From assembly GCA_016840085.1 (NCBI GenBank), contig JAEOTA010000043.1, positions 32,488-96,487 on the forward strand: DNA of 64,000 nucleotides, read 5' to 3'. The stretch is from Promethearchaeota archaeon. Lineage in GTDB: Archaea; Asgardarchaeota; Lokiarchaeia; Sigyniarchaeales; SOKP01. The position numbers were made by a program, and so were the translations under genes. Below, piece after piece: positions 1 through 9,844 of the stretch. The stretch's first letter is position 1, and each line of letters opens with the position of its first letter. The notes beneath the pieces were generated by a model, which saw only the letters and a list, made by a program, of their open reading frames with translations, was not told the DNA's origin and did not search any database.

Positions 1-1
1 T

Positions 2-634
2 CTTATTACCGTATCACGAAAATTCCTCTGTATCTTTGTAACATTATACGAAAGTGGGCAAATTACCAAAAAATCCCCCACACATCATGTAAAGCATGCG
101 ATAAAGAATTTTCTTATCCCATTATTTGATGCGCTCCCTCATAGGAACGATGTAAAATTATGCACAGTGTCAGAAATTGTAGATAAATTTCCTAAAGGTT
201 TCACTCAAATTCCACGAGATTCCAGTTGGTCCACAATGCCTTATGACATAGCAAAAGATGTGCCATTTCCTCTGTGGTTCGATCCTAATAATGAAATACA
301 CCTCGAACAACACCGATTTTTTATGTATGCCCTTACATTAATCCATCTCTCAGGTAAATATCGAGAAAGTATGGATGATGAGAAAAAAAAAATATTTGAC
401 AATGCTAGAAATTTGTTGGATCGAGGAATTCACAGTTGTCAGCAATGGTGGGCTTCGAAACGCCCCTGGTACAGCCCAGATATGATCCTACGCGGACTTA
501 ATGAAGTATTGATGGCAAGTGTGAATGCAAAACGCAGTATTCCGGAAAATAATCCAGATATTAGAGATGCTATGGAGCTTATAATGAAAGATATGTTAAA
601 AGCTCAAAATAAAATAGTTCTATCATTAATGTGA
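2..634 (+). CDS. hypothetical protein, 5' end truncated by the window edge (track start GTG 167 is internal)
   Basis: Frame is open from base 2 (LITVSRKFLCIFVTLYESGQITKKSPTHHVKHAIKNFLIPLFDALPHRNDVKLC...) into the listed 155-aa ORF. Confidence 0.6.
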   Translation, partial: LITVSRKFLCIFVTLYESGQITKKSPTHHVKHAIKNFLIPLFDALPHRNDVKLCTVSEIVDKFPKGFTQIPRDSSWSTMPYDIAKDVPFPLWFDPNNEIHLEQHRFFMYALTLIHLSGKYRESMDDEKKKIFDNARNLLDRGIHSCQQWWASKRPWYSPDMILRGLNEVLMASVNAKRSIPENNPDIRDAMELIMKDMLKAQNKIVLSLM

Positions 635-704
635 AAAATAAAATAAAAAAGGAAAAAATAAGTTTTTAAAAAGAATTTTTCTAAACCAATATAGTTTCTC
701 AATT

Positions 705-2603
705 TTAGCTTGTTGCACTTATTGGTAATATATCTAACTCTTTCAATTTTTCTTCAGTAGGTCTTCCTGTTTCCCAATCCCAGCCACGAACACTATAATA
801 TTTTTTTAAATTATCTTCTAATTCGAGTTTTACGTTTTTTGTTCTTCCTGATGATAAGACTTTCATATTATGATTTGTCAACCTATCATCTTTCCTTGTA
901 ATTCCTAAATTACAGCTGATTAAACGTTTCACAGTATTTATTCGCGATCCAACTTTCATCAGTGATTTTCTATTATAATTAAATCCAGTAGCAGCATTGA
1001 TATAACCGATAATATGTTCAAGTTTAGGGGTTGCGAAATTACAATTTACTGCTGAATCATCAATAGCTCTAAGATCTTGAAGATTAACAAGTCCCTTTTC
1101 TCGTCCTGTTACATCATATCTATTTTTACCCCTTTTAATACGAAGAAGTGGAATATTAACGGTTCCAGATTCCGCCGCATACCAATCACATTTATTATGA
1201 TTTGCACCAACACATCCAGTCATATAACTTAATGCCTGTCCGGCGAATGCTCGTGGTTCATGCATAGGTATTTCTAATCCTTTTACATGTGCTGCTAATT
1301 CAGGATCTACTTCCAGCTTCTCTGCCATTATTCTCACCCCTTCGGCAAGTATATCCCCAATACCTTCCCTATTAACTATTTTTTCAATAAGTCTACAAAC
1401 AACCTCTCCGTTTCCCCACTTAATATCTTGTATTGGAATATCATTTAAAAATTGCTTTATTTTCTCAATCCCAATATTGTTCTCAACCAAATAAATTAGA
1501 AAAGCAATTGAGACTCCGCAAGAAATAGTATCGATACCAAATTTATTACATAAATGATTGGCAAGAAGTACTGGTTTTGAATCAAAAACACCGCATAAAG
1601 TACCTAGTGCAGCAACAGATTCATATTCTGGTCCATCGCTCTCAATTTCATTCCCATCTATTTCAATAATTGTTGATTTTCCACACTTCAGAGTACAACC
1701 TGCACATCCATAACTAAACATTGGATATTCTTCTGTTAAAGTTTTTGATGTTAAATTCTCGGCAAAAAATTCTGTTTCTGTAAAGTAATATCCTGGTGTA
1801 TCACCATTAACCATGCCTAAATCGAGATACATGTTAGTACCATATAAAGTAAAAAGTAAATTCCCCAAATTTCCCATCGGATTTGCTTCTCTTTCAAGTT
1901 GTGCCTGTTTTCTTAATTCCTTCCCTACTTCATTATCTGCAAGAATAATCTTTTCTTTTCCGTCTACTATTAATGCTTTCAAATTCTTTGAACCCATAAG
2001 AGCCCCTAACCCACATCTCCCTACTGCTCTCCCTTCATCATTTATTATAGCACCATATTTAACAAGGATTTCTCCCCCTGGACCAATACAAGCTATTCGA
2101 ACTTTAGGCTTATTTAATTCATCTTTAATTAATTTTTGAGTTTCGTAACAATCTTTACCATGTAATTTTGAAGCATCTTTAAACTCTACGTTTCCATCGT
2201 GAATATACACATAACTTAATCTATTTGCTTTTCCTAAGAAAACAATAGCATCAAAGCCACTATTTCTTAAAGAGATACAAAACAAACCTCCTGAAGATCC
2301 CTCACCCCAAATCCCAGTTAAAGGTGAGATTCCACTCACGGTATAGCGGCCTGAATTTGGTCGAATGGTGCCTGTTATGGGACCAGTAGCAAAAATTAAA
2401 GGATTAATTTCTGAGTAAGGATTTTCTTTTAATTTAATGTAATCATCTTCTGAGAGCAGATCATACGTTATTTTTGCACTTAATCCAGTCCCTCCTAAAT
2501 ATTCTTGTGCAATTTTAGGGCTTAAATCCTTTATTTCAAAACTTTCTCTGCTTAAATCCACAAAGAGGATTTTTCCATTATAGCCGTATAATTTATCATT
2601 CAT
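705..2603 (-). CDS. aldehyde:ferredoxin oxidoreductase family protein (tungsten/molybdopterin)
   Basis: N-term GYNGKILFVDLSRESFEIKDL, GPITGTIRPNSGRYTVSGISPLTG, CAGCTLKCGKS cluster motif. Confidence 0.95.
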   Translation of the reverse strand: MNDKLYGYNGKILFVDLSRESFEIKDLSPKIAQEYLGGTGLSAKITYDLLSEDDYIKLKENPYSEINPLIFATGPITGTIRPNSGRYTVSGISPLTGIWGEGSSGGLFCISLRNSGFDAIVFLGKANRLSYVYIHDGNVEFKDASKLHGKDCYETQKLIKDELNKPKVRIACIGPGGEILVKYGAIINDEGRAVGRCGLGALMGSKNLKALIVDGKEKIILADNEVGKELRKQAQLEREANPMGNLGNLLFTLYGTNMYLDLGMVNGDTPGYYFTETEFFAENLTSKTLTEEYPMFSYGCAGCTLKCGKSTIIEIDGNEIESDGPEYESVAALGTLCGVFDSKPVLLANHLCNKFGIDTISCGVSIAFLIYLVENNIGIEKIKQFLNDIPIQDIKWGNGEVVCRLIEKIVNREGIGDILAEGVRIMAEKLEVDPELAAHVKGLEIPMHEPRAFAGQALSYMTGCVGANHNKCDWYAAESGTVNIPLLRIKRGKNRYDVTGREKGLVNLQDLRAIDDSAVNCNFATPKLEHIIGYINAATGFNYNRKSLMKVGSRINTVKRLISCNLGITRKDDRLTNHNMKVLSSGRTKNVKLELEDNLKKYYSVRGWDWETGRPTEEKLKELDILPISATS

Positions 2604-2626
2604 TTTTTTAAATCACTCCAAATAAT

Positions 2627-3958
2627 TTAAAAATCAATGGTTCTACCATCCCAAGCATATTCAAATATTCTTTTTATAATTTCGCTATCGATATAACGAG
2701 CAACCATGAAAGCTACTGGATCGGTTTCAGCATACTTCACTAGCAGATCTAAATTTTTAAAGTACTCTTTCTCAGTAATAACAGGATTCTTCATTTCTTT
2801 TACGCATACTGGACCATCTAATGAATGTATGAAATCTTTAATAATTTGAAGAAATTCAATAGATAACTTATTATTGTCTTTATCTTTAGTATCAATTCCA
2901 AAAAGTGGACATAAATCTTTCCACCTTTCTGAAATTTTCATTTGGAAAGCAATACTATACTGAAGAAACATCCCAACACAAAGTCCATGATGAACATTGA
3001 GTACTTTCCCTAAACTATGGCCTAAGGCATGATCAATTCCAACACGAGAATGAATAAATCCAAGTCCTGCCATCAGTGCTGCTATTTGCATTCGTGATCG
3101 TGCTTCTATATCTTTAGCTCCATATTTATATGCACGAGGTAAATACTTCACTATTTGTTTAATAGCATAGGTATTCATGGCATCGGAAAATGGAGTTCCT
3201 ATAGTCGATACATAAGATCCTACTGCATGAGCTAATGCGTCAAGTCCTGTAGCCATTGTTAAAAAAGGCGGCATATCTTTTACAAAATCAGTAATTAATA
3301 TTGCAAAATCAGGAATCAACTCTGGATGAGAGACAGTAAATTTTTTCGGCGGATTAAAACGTGTATCAGTTAACATCGAAGCGAGAGTAGCTTCAGATCC
3401 AGTTCCAGATGTTGTCGGAATAGCAATAAAATATTTAAGTTTTTTGCGTAAACCAAGAGGTTCTAAAGCTGCAACATTAAATAGATCCATTTCAGGTCTC
3501 TCGTATCTAACCATTAAACCTTTCGTACTGTCAAGTACACTCCCTCCACCAATCGCTATAAATATTTTAGGTTTAAAATCTTCACATATTTTAAATGCTT
3601 CATCAATAGTAGCGAAAGGTCCCTCTGGCTTCACTCCAGCCCATACTTTTGACTCTATATTTATTTTATTTAACATATTACTAATTTGATTACCATATTT
3701 TTCAGTAAAATCATCTGTTATTATTAAAGCTCTTCTCTCTCCTTCTTCAAGATTACCATTTAAATAATCGATTAGTCGGTTTAATGCTGTCATTCCAAAT
3801 ATAACCTTTGGTGATCGAAAAGAAGTCAATATTCCTGAAAGTGCTCTCGCTTTCAACATATTCATTAGATTTCTTAAATTCTCATTAATTTGCTGAGTCG
3901 CTGGCTCAGGTACTTGTTCAGACGCTTGTTCAGTTTTATTTTCCAAAAAACCACCCAT
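2627..3958 (-). CDS. iron-containing alcohol dehydrogenase
   Basis: GGGSVLDSTKG, PTTSGTGSEAT, GLDALAHAVGSYVS, HALGHSLG metal-binding motifs. Confidence 0.93.
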   Translation of the reverse strand: MGGFLENKTEQASEQVPEPATQQINENLRNLMNMLKARALSGILTSFRSPKVIFGMTALNRLIDYLNGNLEEGERRALIITDDFTEKYGNQISNMLNKINIESKVWAGVKPEGPFATIDEAFKICEDFKPKIFIAIGGGSVLDSTKGLMVRYERPEMDLFNVAALEPLGLRKKLKYFIAIPTTSGTGSEATLASMLTDTRFNPPKKFTVSHPELIPDFAILITDFVKDMPPFLTMATGLDALAHAVGSYVSTIGTPFSDAMNTYAIKQIVKYLPRAYKYGAKDIEARSRMQIAALMAGLGFIHSRVGIDHALGHSLGKVLNVHHGLCVGMFLQYSIAFQMKISERWKDLCPLFGIDTKDKDNNKLSIEFLQIIKDFIHSLDGPVCVKEMKNPVITEKEYFKNLDLLVKYAETDPVAFMVARYIDSEIIKRIFEYAWDGRTIDF

Positions 3959-4115
3959 TTATATTTTAATATAATTTTTGATAAAATATTATTAAATAAG
4001 TTAAACCTTCTTAATAAATCTTAATTCATTTTAAAGCTGATTATTAAATTGATTATGATTGTGAAGACTAAACCTAGTTTTCTTGAAAATAATTAAGACA
4101 TAATTAATTCTGGAT

Positions 4116-4186
4116 TAAAAGATGCGATGGAGCTTATTATGGAAGATATGCAAAAGGCACAGAATAAAATAATCTTATCACTGGAA
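4116..4186 (+). pseudogene. remnant of a paralogue of the left-edge ORF (C-terminal segment only)
   Basis: DAMELIMEDMQKAQNKIILSLE at 4121-4186 versus DAMELIMKDMLKAQNKIVLSLM at 566-631; about 50/63 nt identical over 566-628 vs 4121-4183 by hand count; no upstream remainder. Confidence 0.7.
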
Positions 4187-4250
4187 TTAATTGTATTTCT
4201 AATTCTAGTATCAATAAAATTAAAAAAATAAGATTAAAAATAATCAAGAT

Positions 4251-4450
4251 TTAATCCTTTTTGAAAATATTACCACACCCGCCACACTTCACATTCTTAG
4301 CATATACCGGAGTACCCTGCTTCAGCAGCATGCTTAAATAGCATTACTTATACTATAGTAAAGTACATTGCTTTTATCGGGCTCCTCATGAAGCTTACGT
4401 GGGTTCTCATTGCCACACTTAGGACATTTAACCCTTTTATACTCAGTCAC
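4251..4450 (-). pseudogene. frame-disrupted double zinc-ribbon protein
   Basis: Reverse strand reads VTEYKRVKCPKCGNENPRKLHEEPDKSNVLYYSISNAI* then, in another frame, MLLKQGTPVYAKNVKCGGCGNIFKKD*. Confidence 0.65.
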
Positions 4451-4512
4451 TTTATTCCCCTTAACTCTAAAATAAGATTTTTACATATTTAGTGGGTTTT
4501 ATAAATTTAAAT

Positions 4513-5043
4513 TTAGGTTTTTACTTGGGTTTTTATTATAATCTCTCTCACAATATCATTTATTTTCTTGTTAGTTGTGTCAATAATAATCTCTGCTGCT
4601 GCTTCGTAAGATGGATTTCGAAAATTTAATACTTTTTCAATTTCTATTTTGGGATCTTGTGTATTAATAACAGGTCTAGACTCTTTTCCATCCATCATTA
4701 TTCTTTTATATATTTCTTCTGGTGTCGATTTTAGAAGGACTATAATAAAATTCTCCTTCAAATTATCAATGTTAATTTTATTTAAAACAACTCCACCCCC
4801 ACATGAAATAACGGTTCTTTTTAGCTTAGATGCTTTTATACATGCTAAATTTTCATATTCTCTAAATTTTTGTTCTCCTTCTTCCTTAAAAATTCTTGGA
4901 ATGGATTTACCCGTTTCTTTAACTATAATTTCGTCAGTCTCAATAAATTTATAATCATTTCCAAGCTGTTTAACTATTGCTTTTCCAATAGTTGTTTTTC
5001 CTGTAGCCATAAAACCTATAAGCGCAATAGAATCCTTACTCAT
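4513..5043 (-). CDS. aroK: shikimate kinase, P-loop (bacterial AroK) type
   Basis: GFMATGKTTIGKAI Walker A, ETDEIIVKETGKSIPRIFKEEGEQKFREYE, SCGGGVV. Confidence 0.88.
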   Translation of the reverse strand: MSKDSIALIGFMATGKTTIGKAIVKQLGNDYKFIETDEIIVKETGKSIPRIFKEEGEQKFREYENLACIKASKLKRTVISCGGGVVLNKINIDNLKENFIIVLLKSTPEEIYKRIMMDGKESRPVINTQDPKIEIEKVLNFRNPSYEAAAEIIIDTTNKKINDIVREIIIKTQVKT

Positions 5044-5096
5044 TTTAAAATCAATTTTGTAGTAATAGTAATATTTAGGAATAACTTATCCTCTAA

Positions 5097-5675
5097 CTAT
5101 TCGAATGAAAAGCCATGAGTTCCTAAAATATCTTTTTTTAATTCGATATAAAAACCAGATAAATATGCAAATGAATTAATTTTTTCAGGATCTAGATTAC
5201 CATTTTTAATATAATATGGATCAGTATGTACAGCAACTGCTTCACCAAAATAACATATATGTGAACCTAGTTCAATTCTTTTTATTACTTTGCATTCCAT
5301 ATTCCATGGAAACTCTTTTATCATAGGAACTTTTACTATTGAGGCTTCTTCTTTTGTTAGATTTAATTCATTCCATTTATTAACATCTCTTCCTGAACGT
5401 GTACCACAATAATCCGTTTCTCTTAATTGTTCTATTGTAGGATAATTAATTACGAATTCTCCATGTTCTTCAATTAATTGATAGGAATGACGTTTAGGCT
5501 GTATAGAGATAGCTATAATAGGCGGGTTTAAGCACACTTTGCCAACATATGCTAAAGTTATTAAATTTGCTTCTTCACCAGTTCCTACTGATATAACTGA
5601 GGCGGGCATAGGAAAAGTGGCAATTTTCGGGCTAAGAGAAATTTTGTTCATTTTTTTTACTTCTCTATTTTTCAA
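5097..5675 (-). CDS. flavin reductase-like FMN-binding protein
   Basis: PASVISVGTGEEANLITLAYVGKVCLNPPIIAISI, characteristic of the flavin reductase domain family. Confidence 0.85.
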   Translation of the reverse strand: MKNREVKKMNKISLSPKIATFPMPASVISVGTGEEANLITLAYVGKVCLNPPIIAISIQPKRHSYQLIEEHGEFVINYPTIEQLRETDYCGTRSGRDVNKWNELNLTKEEASIVKVPMIKEFPWNMECKVIKRIELGSHICYFGEAVAVHTDPYYIKNGNLDPEKINSFAYLSGFYIELKKDILGTHGFSFE

Positions 5676-5756
5676 TAAATTGGTTATATAATTATAAATT
5701 GTTTATAATCTTAAAACATATTATTAATTTTTAATTTAATAAGTTAATTACTAAAG

Positions 5757-6626
5757 ATGTCAGCAATAAATTCTATTACAGGTCCTACACTGATCCTTTG
5801 TGTTATTGGACATCCAATCGAACATTCTATGAGTCCGATTATGCATAATGCTGCTATAAAAGATTTAAATCTTAACTATATATATGTTTCATTTAATATT
5901 CTTCCAAAAAATTTAAGAAATGCAGTAAAAGGCTTTAAAGCTTTAAATATTAAGGGAATAAATGTCACTCTTCCTTTTAAACAGAGAATTATGAAATATT
6001 TAGACGAAATTGATCCTTTAGCACAAAAAATTGGGGCAGTTAATACAATAAAAAATGATGACGGCTTTTTGAGAGCAAAGAACACAGATGGAATAGGAGC
6101 AAAGATGGCCTTATTAGAGGCAGGATACGATTTTTCTAATAAAAACATCTTGATATTAGGAGCTGGGGGAGCTGCAAGAGCGCTTTCATTTATTTTAGCT
6201 GAAAATGCGAATAAAATAGTTATAGTAAATAGAACTGAAAAAAGAGCCTTAAAGTTAGCAACCGAACTAAAAAAGTCTTATGGATTGAATTTCGAAGGAA
6301 AGAATTTCAGTAATAAAATTTTGGAGGAAGAGATTAAAAAAGCTGATATCTTAATCAATACGATTCCTACTGGTATGTATCCTAAAATAAATGAATCACC
6401 TATCTCTTCAGAGATTTTACATGAAAGTTTGATAGTTTTTGATGTAATATATAATCCTCTTGAAACTAAATTAATAAAGAATGCAATAGAAAAAGGTTGT
6501 AAAACGCTAGGAGGTTTGGATATGTTAGTAAATCAAGGAGCATTAGCATTTGAATGGTGGACGAATTTAAAACCAAATAGAGGAATTATGAAAAATAAAG
6601 TAATTGAATATTTAGGGTTAAAATGA
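5757..6626 (+). CDS. aroE: shikimate dehydrogenase
   Basis: VIGHPIEHSMSPIMHNAA, INVTLPFKQ, GAVNTI, GAGGAARA. Confidence 0.95.
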   Translation: MSAINSITGPTLILCVIGHPIEHSMSPIMHNAAIKDLNLNYIYVSFNILPKNLRNAVKGFKALNIKGINVTLPFKQRIMKYLDEIDPLAQKIGAVNTIKNDDGFLRAKNTDGIGAKMALLEAGYDFSNKNILILGAGGAARALSFILAENANKIVIVNRTEKRALKLATELKKSYGLNFEGKNFSNKILEEEIKKADILINTIPTGMYPKINESPISSEILHESLIVFDVIYNPLETKLIKNAIEKGCKTLGGLDMLVNQGALAFEWWTNLKPNRGIMKNKVIEYLGLK

Positions 6627-7525
6627 TGTTAGGGAAAAATTTAACAATAATAGGCGGTTCAGGAGGAATGGGCCGCGTTTTTTCAAGATATTTTAAACAG
6701 CATGGCTTTAATGTCACGATAAATGCTCGAAATGCGAAAAAACTGAGACAGATCGCTGAAGACTTAGGGGTAAATTATGAGTTAGATCTCAAAAAAAGTG
6801 TAGAAAATGCTGATATTGTAATGGTTTCAATTCCTATTCACTCAACACCTAAGATGATTGAAAATATAGTCCCATTCATGAAAGAAAATTCTCTAATTTT
6901 TGATATAACATCAATCAAAAGAGAAACTTATAGAGTGTTAAATATAGCTCATAATAAATTCCATATAAACTGCTTATCTCTTCATCCTATGTTTGGTCCT
7001 GGTATTAAGAATTTTAAAAATTACACACTTATTGTTTTAAGAGTTGGAGGTACAAAACACTACAATGAAACTGTCGAAGAATTTTTGGATTTGTTTAAAT
7101 CAGATGGACTAGTTATAACTGAAACTACACTAGAAGTCCATGATAAGCATATTGCATTAACCCTAGGGGTACCGCATATGTTAAACATCCTTTTCTTGAA
7201 TTTATTAAAAAGAACTAATGAATCTTTATCTGAATTAACAAGATATACTGGTACAACATTCTTACTACAAAAAGTCTTCGCTGAAAGTATTATCCAAAGA
7301 GAAATGGAAATGTTTGGCGAAATTCAAATAGAAAATCAAGATTTTTATACTATCTTAGAATTATTTGAGAATTTAATTAAAGAATATAAAAATATAATTA
7401 AAACAAAAGATTTAAAGAGATTCTCCAATATTTTTTCTCAGGGACTGGAATATTCTAAAAAAGATATTCATTTTGAGAATTCATACAAATACTTCTATAA
7501 ATTTATGAAAATCTTAAAAGAATAA
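6623..7525 (+). CDS. tyrA: prephenate dehydrogenase
   Basis: GGSGGMGRVFSRYF Rossmann motif, SLHPMFGPGI; overlaps aroE by 4 nt. Confidence 0.85.
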   Translation: MMLGKNLTIIGGSGGMGRVFSRYFKQHGFNVTINARNAKKLRQIAEDLGVNYELDLKKSVENADIVMVSIPIHSTPKMIENIVPFMKENSLIFDITSIKRETYRVLNIAHNKFHINCLSLHPMFGPGIKNFKNYTLIVLRVGGTKHYNETVEEFLDLFKSDGLVITETTLEVHDKHIALTLGVPHMLNILFLNLLKRTNESLSELTRYTGTTFLLQKVFAESIIQREMEMFGEIQIENQDFYTILELFENLIKEYKNIIKTKDLKRFSNIFSQGLEYSKKDIHFENSYKYFYKFMKILKE

Positions 7526-7547
7526 AAAGAATAAAAAATTGTTAAAT

Positions 7548-7931
7548 TTATTCAGTACTGCTTCCACATAAGGGACAAAACTTAGCATTTTCTCTTTGAT
7601 TCAGCTCAACTCCACAGTTAAAACAGAATTTTGCCTTTTCCTCAACTAACTGCGTTTTTGCTATAGGTTTCTGATTCTCAATTTGAGTGGAAGTGCTAAT
7701 TAATTGATAATTTGAATTTGATTGAGTAATAGTCATTTGACGTGGTTCACAAACATGATTACAATTTGTACAACGGTTTTGTGGTTTATCCAAATAAATC
7801 GCAACATAAATTAATAATCCAAGACCGCCTGTAAATATAGCTAAAATTATTGCTAAACCGATTCTAAAATCCTCTTTTTTAGTGGAAACATTCATTTTAC
7901 AGTGAGGACAATACATCACAGACATAGACAT
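7548..7931 (-). CDS. zinc-ribbon membrane protein (paralogue 1)
   Basis: YCPHC - hydrophobic hairpin - RCTNC, then C-terminal FCFNCG...FCPLCG. Confidence 0.75.
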   Translation of the reverse strand: MSMSVMYCPHCKMNVSTKKEDFRIGLAIILAIFTGGLGLLIYVAIYLDKPQNRCTNCNHVCEPRQMTITQSNSNYQLISTSTQIENQKPIAKTQLVEEKAKFCFNCGVELNQRENAKFCPLCGSSTE

Positions 7932-8096
7932 TTTTTTACCTCCAATTTTTCTTTTTAAAAACTATTTCTTTTCTTTAATTAAGTAATATAGAAAGAGATA
8001 CAAAAATGATCTTTAGACCAATTTTTAATTTGAGAAAGAATACTAACTAAAGAAATTTGAAGGAGAATGTAATTATAATAAAAAAAAACTATTATT

Positions 8097-8486
8097 TTAG
8101 ACTTTACCACCACAATTTGGACAATATTTTACTCCAGCTTCTAATTTTTCACCACATAATGAGCAAAAACTAGGCATATCTCCTGTTATTTCCTCAGTTA
8201 CCCCAACTGGTGCTGGTGCTGGTGCAGAATAAGCTCCCCTTTGAAGGCTTTGGGGTTGGGATTGATAAGCAAATTGACTCTGCGGTTGAGAGACAGTGAT
8301 TTTAGTTTTGCAATGCACGCAAGTGTTTTCTTCTTTAGAATAATACCAAATTAAATAGATTATCAGACCAATTCCAGCAGTGAAAATCAGCAATACTATT
8401 GCGAGACAAGTGTCAATATCTTGACGAGTTAATAACACATTCTGATTACACCTAGGACAAAAGCCGGTAGGATTAACAGTTGGCAT
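8097..8486 (-). CDS. zinc-ribbon membrane protein (paralogue 2)
   Basis: FCPRC - hydrophobic hairpin - TCVHC, then FCSLCG...YCPNCG. Confidence 0.75.
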   Translation of the reverse strand: MPTVNPTGFCPRCNQNVLLTRQDIDTCLAIVLLIFTAGIGLIIYLIWYYSKEENTCVHCKTKITVSQPQSQFAYQSQPQSLQRGAYSAPAPAPVGVTEEITGDMPSFCSLCGEKLEAGVKYCPNCGGKV

Positions 8487-8560
8487 TTCTTAACCTTATT
8501 TTATAATAATTATATTGTTGTTATAATTAAGATAAAGAATGATAGTATTCATATATATTT

Positions 8561-8956
8561 TTATTCTTTAAGATTAACCCCACAACTCGGACAAATTTCG
8601 TCTTGTGCATTAATTTCCTGTTGACAGTATTGACAATGCAGTTTGTTAGCATCTTTTTCTTTTTTTTCTTGTTCTATTGTTTGAAGAATTCGGGTAATTT
8701 GGGCTTTAGGTTCAGGAATTTCTTCGCGTGAATTGTAAAAATCTAATTGATTTTGGCAAAAAGGGCAAACTGTCTTTTTTGAAATAATATAACGATAAAT
8801 TAAAAAAGGAATAAGAGCAAATCCTAATGATGCAAAAATGCAAAGAATCCATATATTAAGATACATACCTTCAATTGCTTTTCTTTTTGGATTTTCAATT
8901 TCTCTCTCACAATTATCGCAATATGCGAATGTCTGACTTTTTTCCATCTCTCTCAT
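8561..8956 (-). CDS. zinc-ribbon membrane protein (paralogue 3)
   Basis: YCDNC - hydrophobic segment - VCPFC, then HCQYCQ...ICPSCG. Confidence 0.72.
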   Translation of the reverse strand: MREMEKSQTFAYCDNCEREIENPKRKAIEGMYLNIWILCIFASLGFALIPFLIYRYIISKKTVCPFCQNQLDFYNSREEIPEPKAQITRILQTIEQEKKEKDANKLHCQYCQQEINAQDEICPSCGVNLKE

Positions 8957-9146
8957 TTTAAATAAGATTACACAATCATTTTAATTTTTGTGGTAAAGTT
9001 TTTTCATTCTATTACTTGATAAAATATTATATTTCAATTTGTTAAAAAATTAATAAAATAAGTTCATTAAAAATAAAATCAATATGTCCTTATTGATTTA
9101 TAATCTATAGGATTTCAATTTTGAAAGCTAATTGTTTTGAATTAAT

Positions 9147-9764
9147 TTGACGCAAAAATCTTACTTCATTGCACTAGAAGGTATTGATGGATGTGGTACA
9201 AGCACTCATAGTCATCTCCTTAAAGGATTTTTAGAAAGCAAAGGTTTAAAAGTTCATTTAACGATGGAACCTTCTGAAAGTGACATAGGGAGATTGGTCA
9301 GGAAATATTTAAAAGATAAAGATGTTCCTCCTACTACAGATGCCTTATTATTTGCGTCTGATAGAGATCTCCATTATAAAAATGAAATAAAGAATAAACT
9401 TGAAGAGGGATATATCGTTATCTCAGATCGATATCTAGAATCTTCAATAGTATATCAATCGGTACAATCTGATAAAATTTCAGTTGATTGGGTTAAAGAA
9501 ATAAACAAATTTGTAGGCTTACCTGATATTACAATCATTTTGGACATAGATCCAAAAATAGCATTAGCAAGAAAAGAAGATGAAGATTTAGAAAAATTTG
9601 AAGATACTAACTTTTTAGATAAGGTGAGAGATCTTTATCTTACTCGAGCTAAACAAGAGGGATATACTATTATTAGTTCAGATGACATAATAGAATTTGT
9701 CCAAGAAAAGATTCAAAAAATTATATTGGATAAACTTAGTAAATTGGGTTATATTATAAGTTAA
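9147..9764 (+). CDS. tmk: thymidylate kinase (TTG start)
   Basis: ALEGIDGCGTSTHS, DRYLESSIVYQS. Confidence 0.92.
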   Translation: MTQKSYFIALEGIDGCGTSTHSHLLKGFLESKGLKVHLTMEPSESDIGRLVRKYLKDKDVPPTTDALLFASDRDLHYKNEIKNKLEEGYIVISDRYLESSIVYQSVQSDKISVDWVKEINKFVGLPDITIILDIDPKIALARKEDEDLEKFEDTNFLDKVRDLYLTRAKQEGYTIISSDDIIEFVQEKIQKIILDKLSKLGYIIS

Positions 9765-9844
9765 AATAATAAAACCTAAATTATAATTGCGACTTTAGAA
9801 ATTGGAATTATTTATTCTGAATCTATAAAAATTCTCGATAAAAG

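Noticed and set aside
1813-2139. Antisense ORFs inside strong genes (1813-2139, 3444-3689, 4649-4954, 26952-27236, 51277-51564 and similar)
   Set aside because: Lie fully opposite clearly homologous CDSs and show no recognisable motifs.
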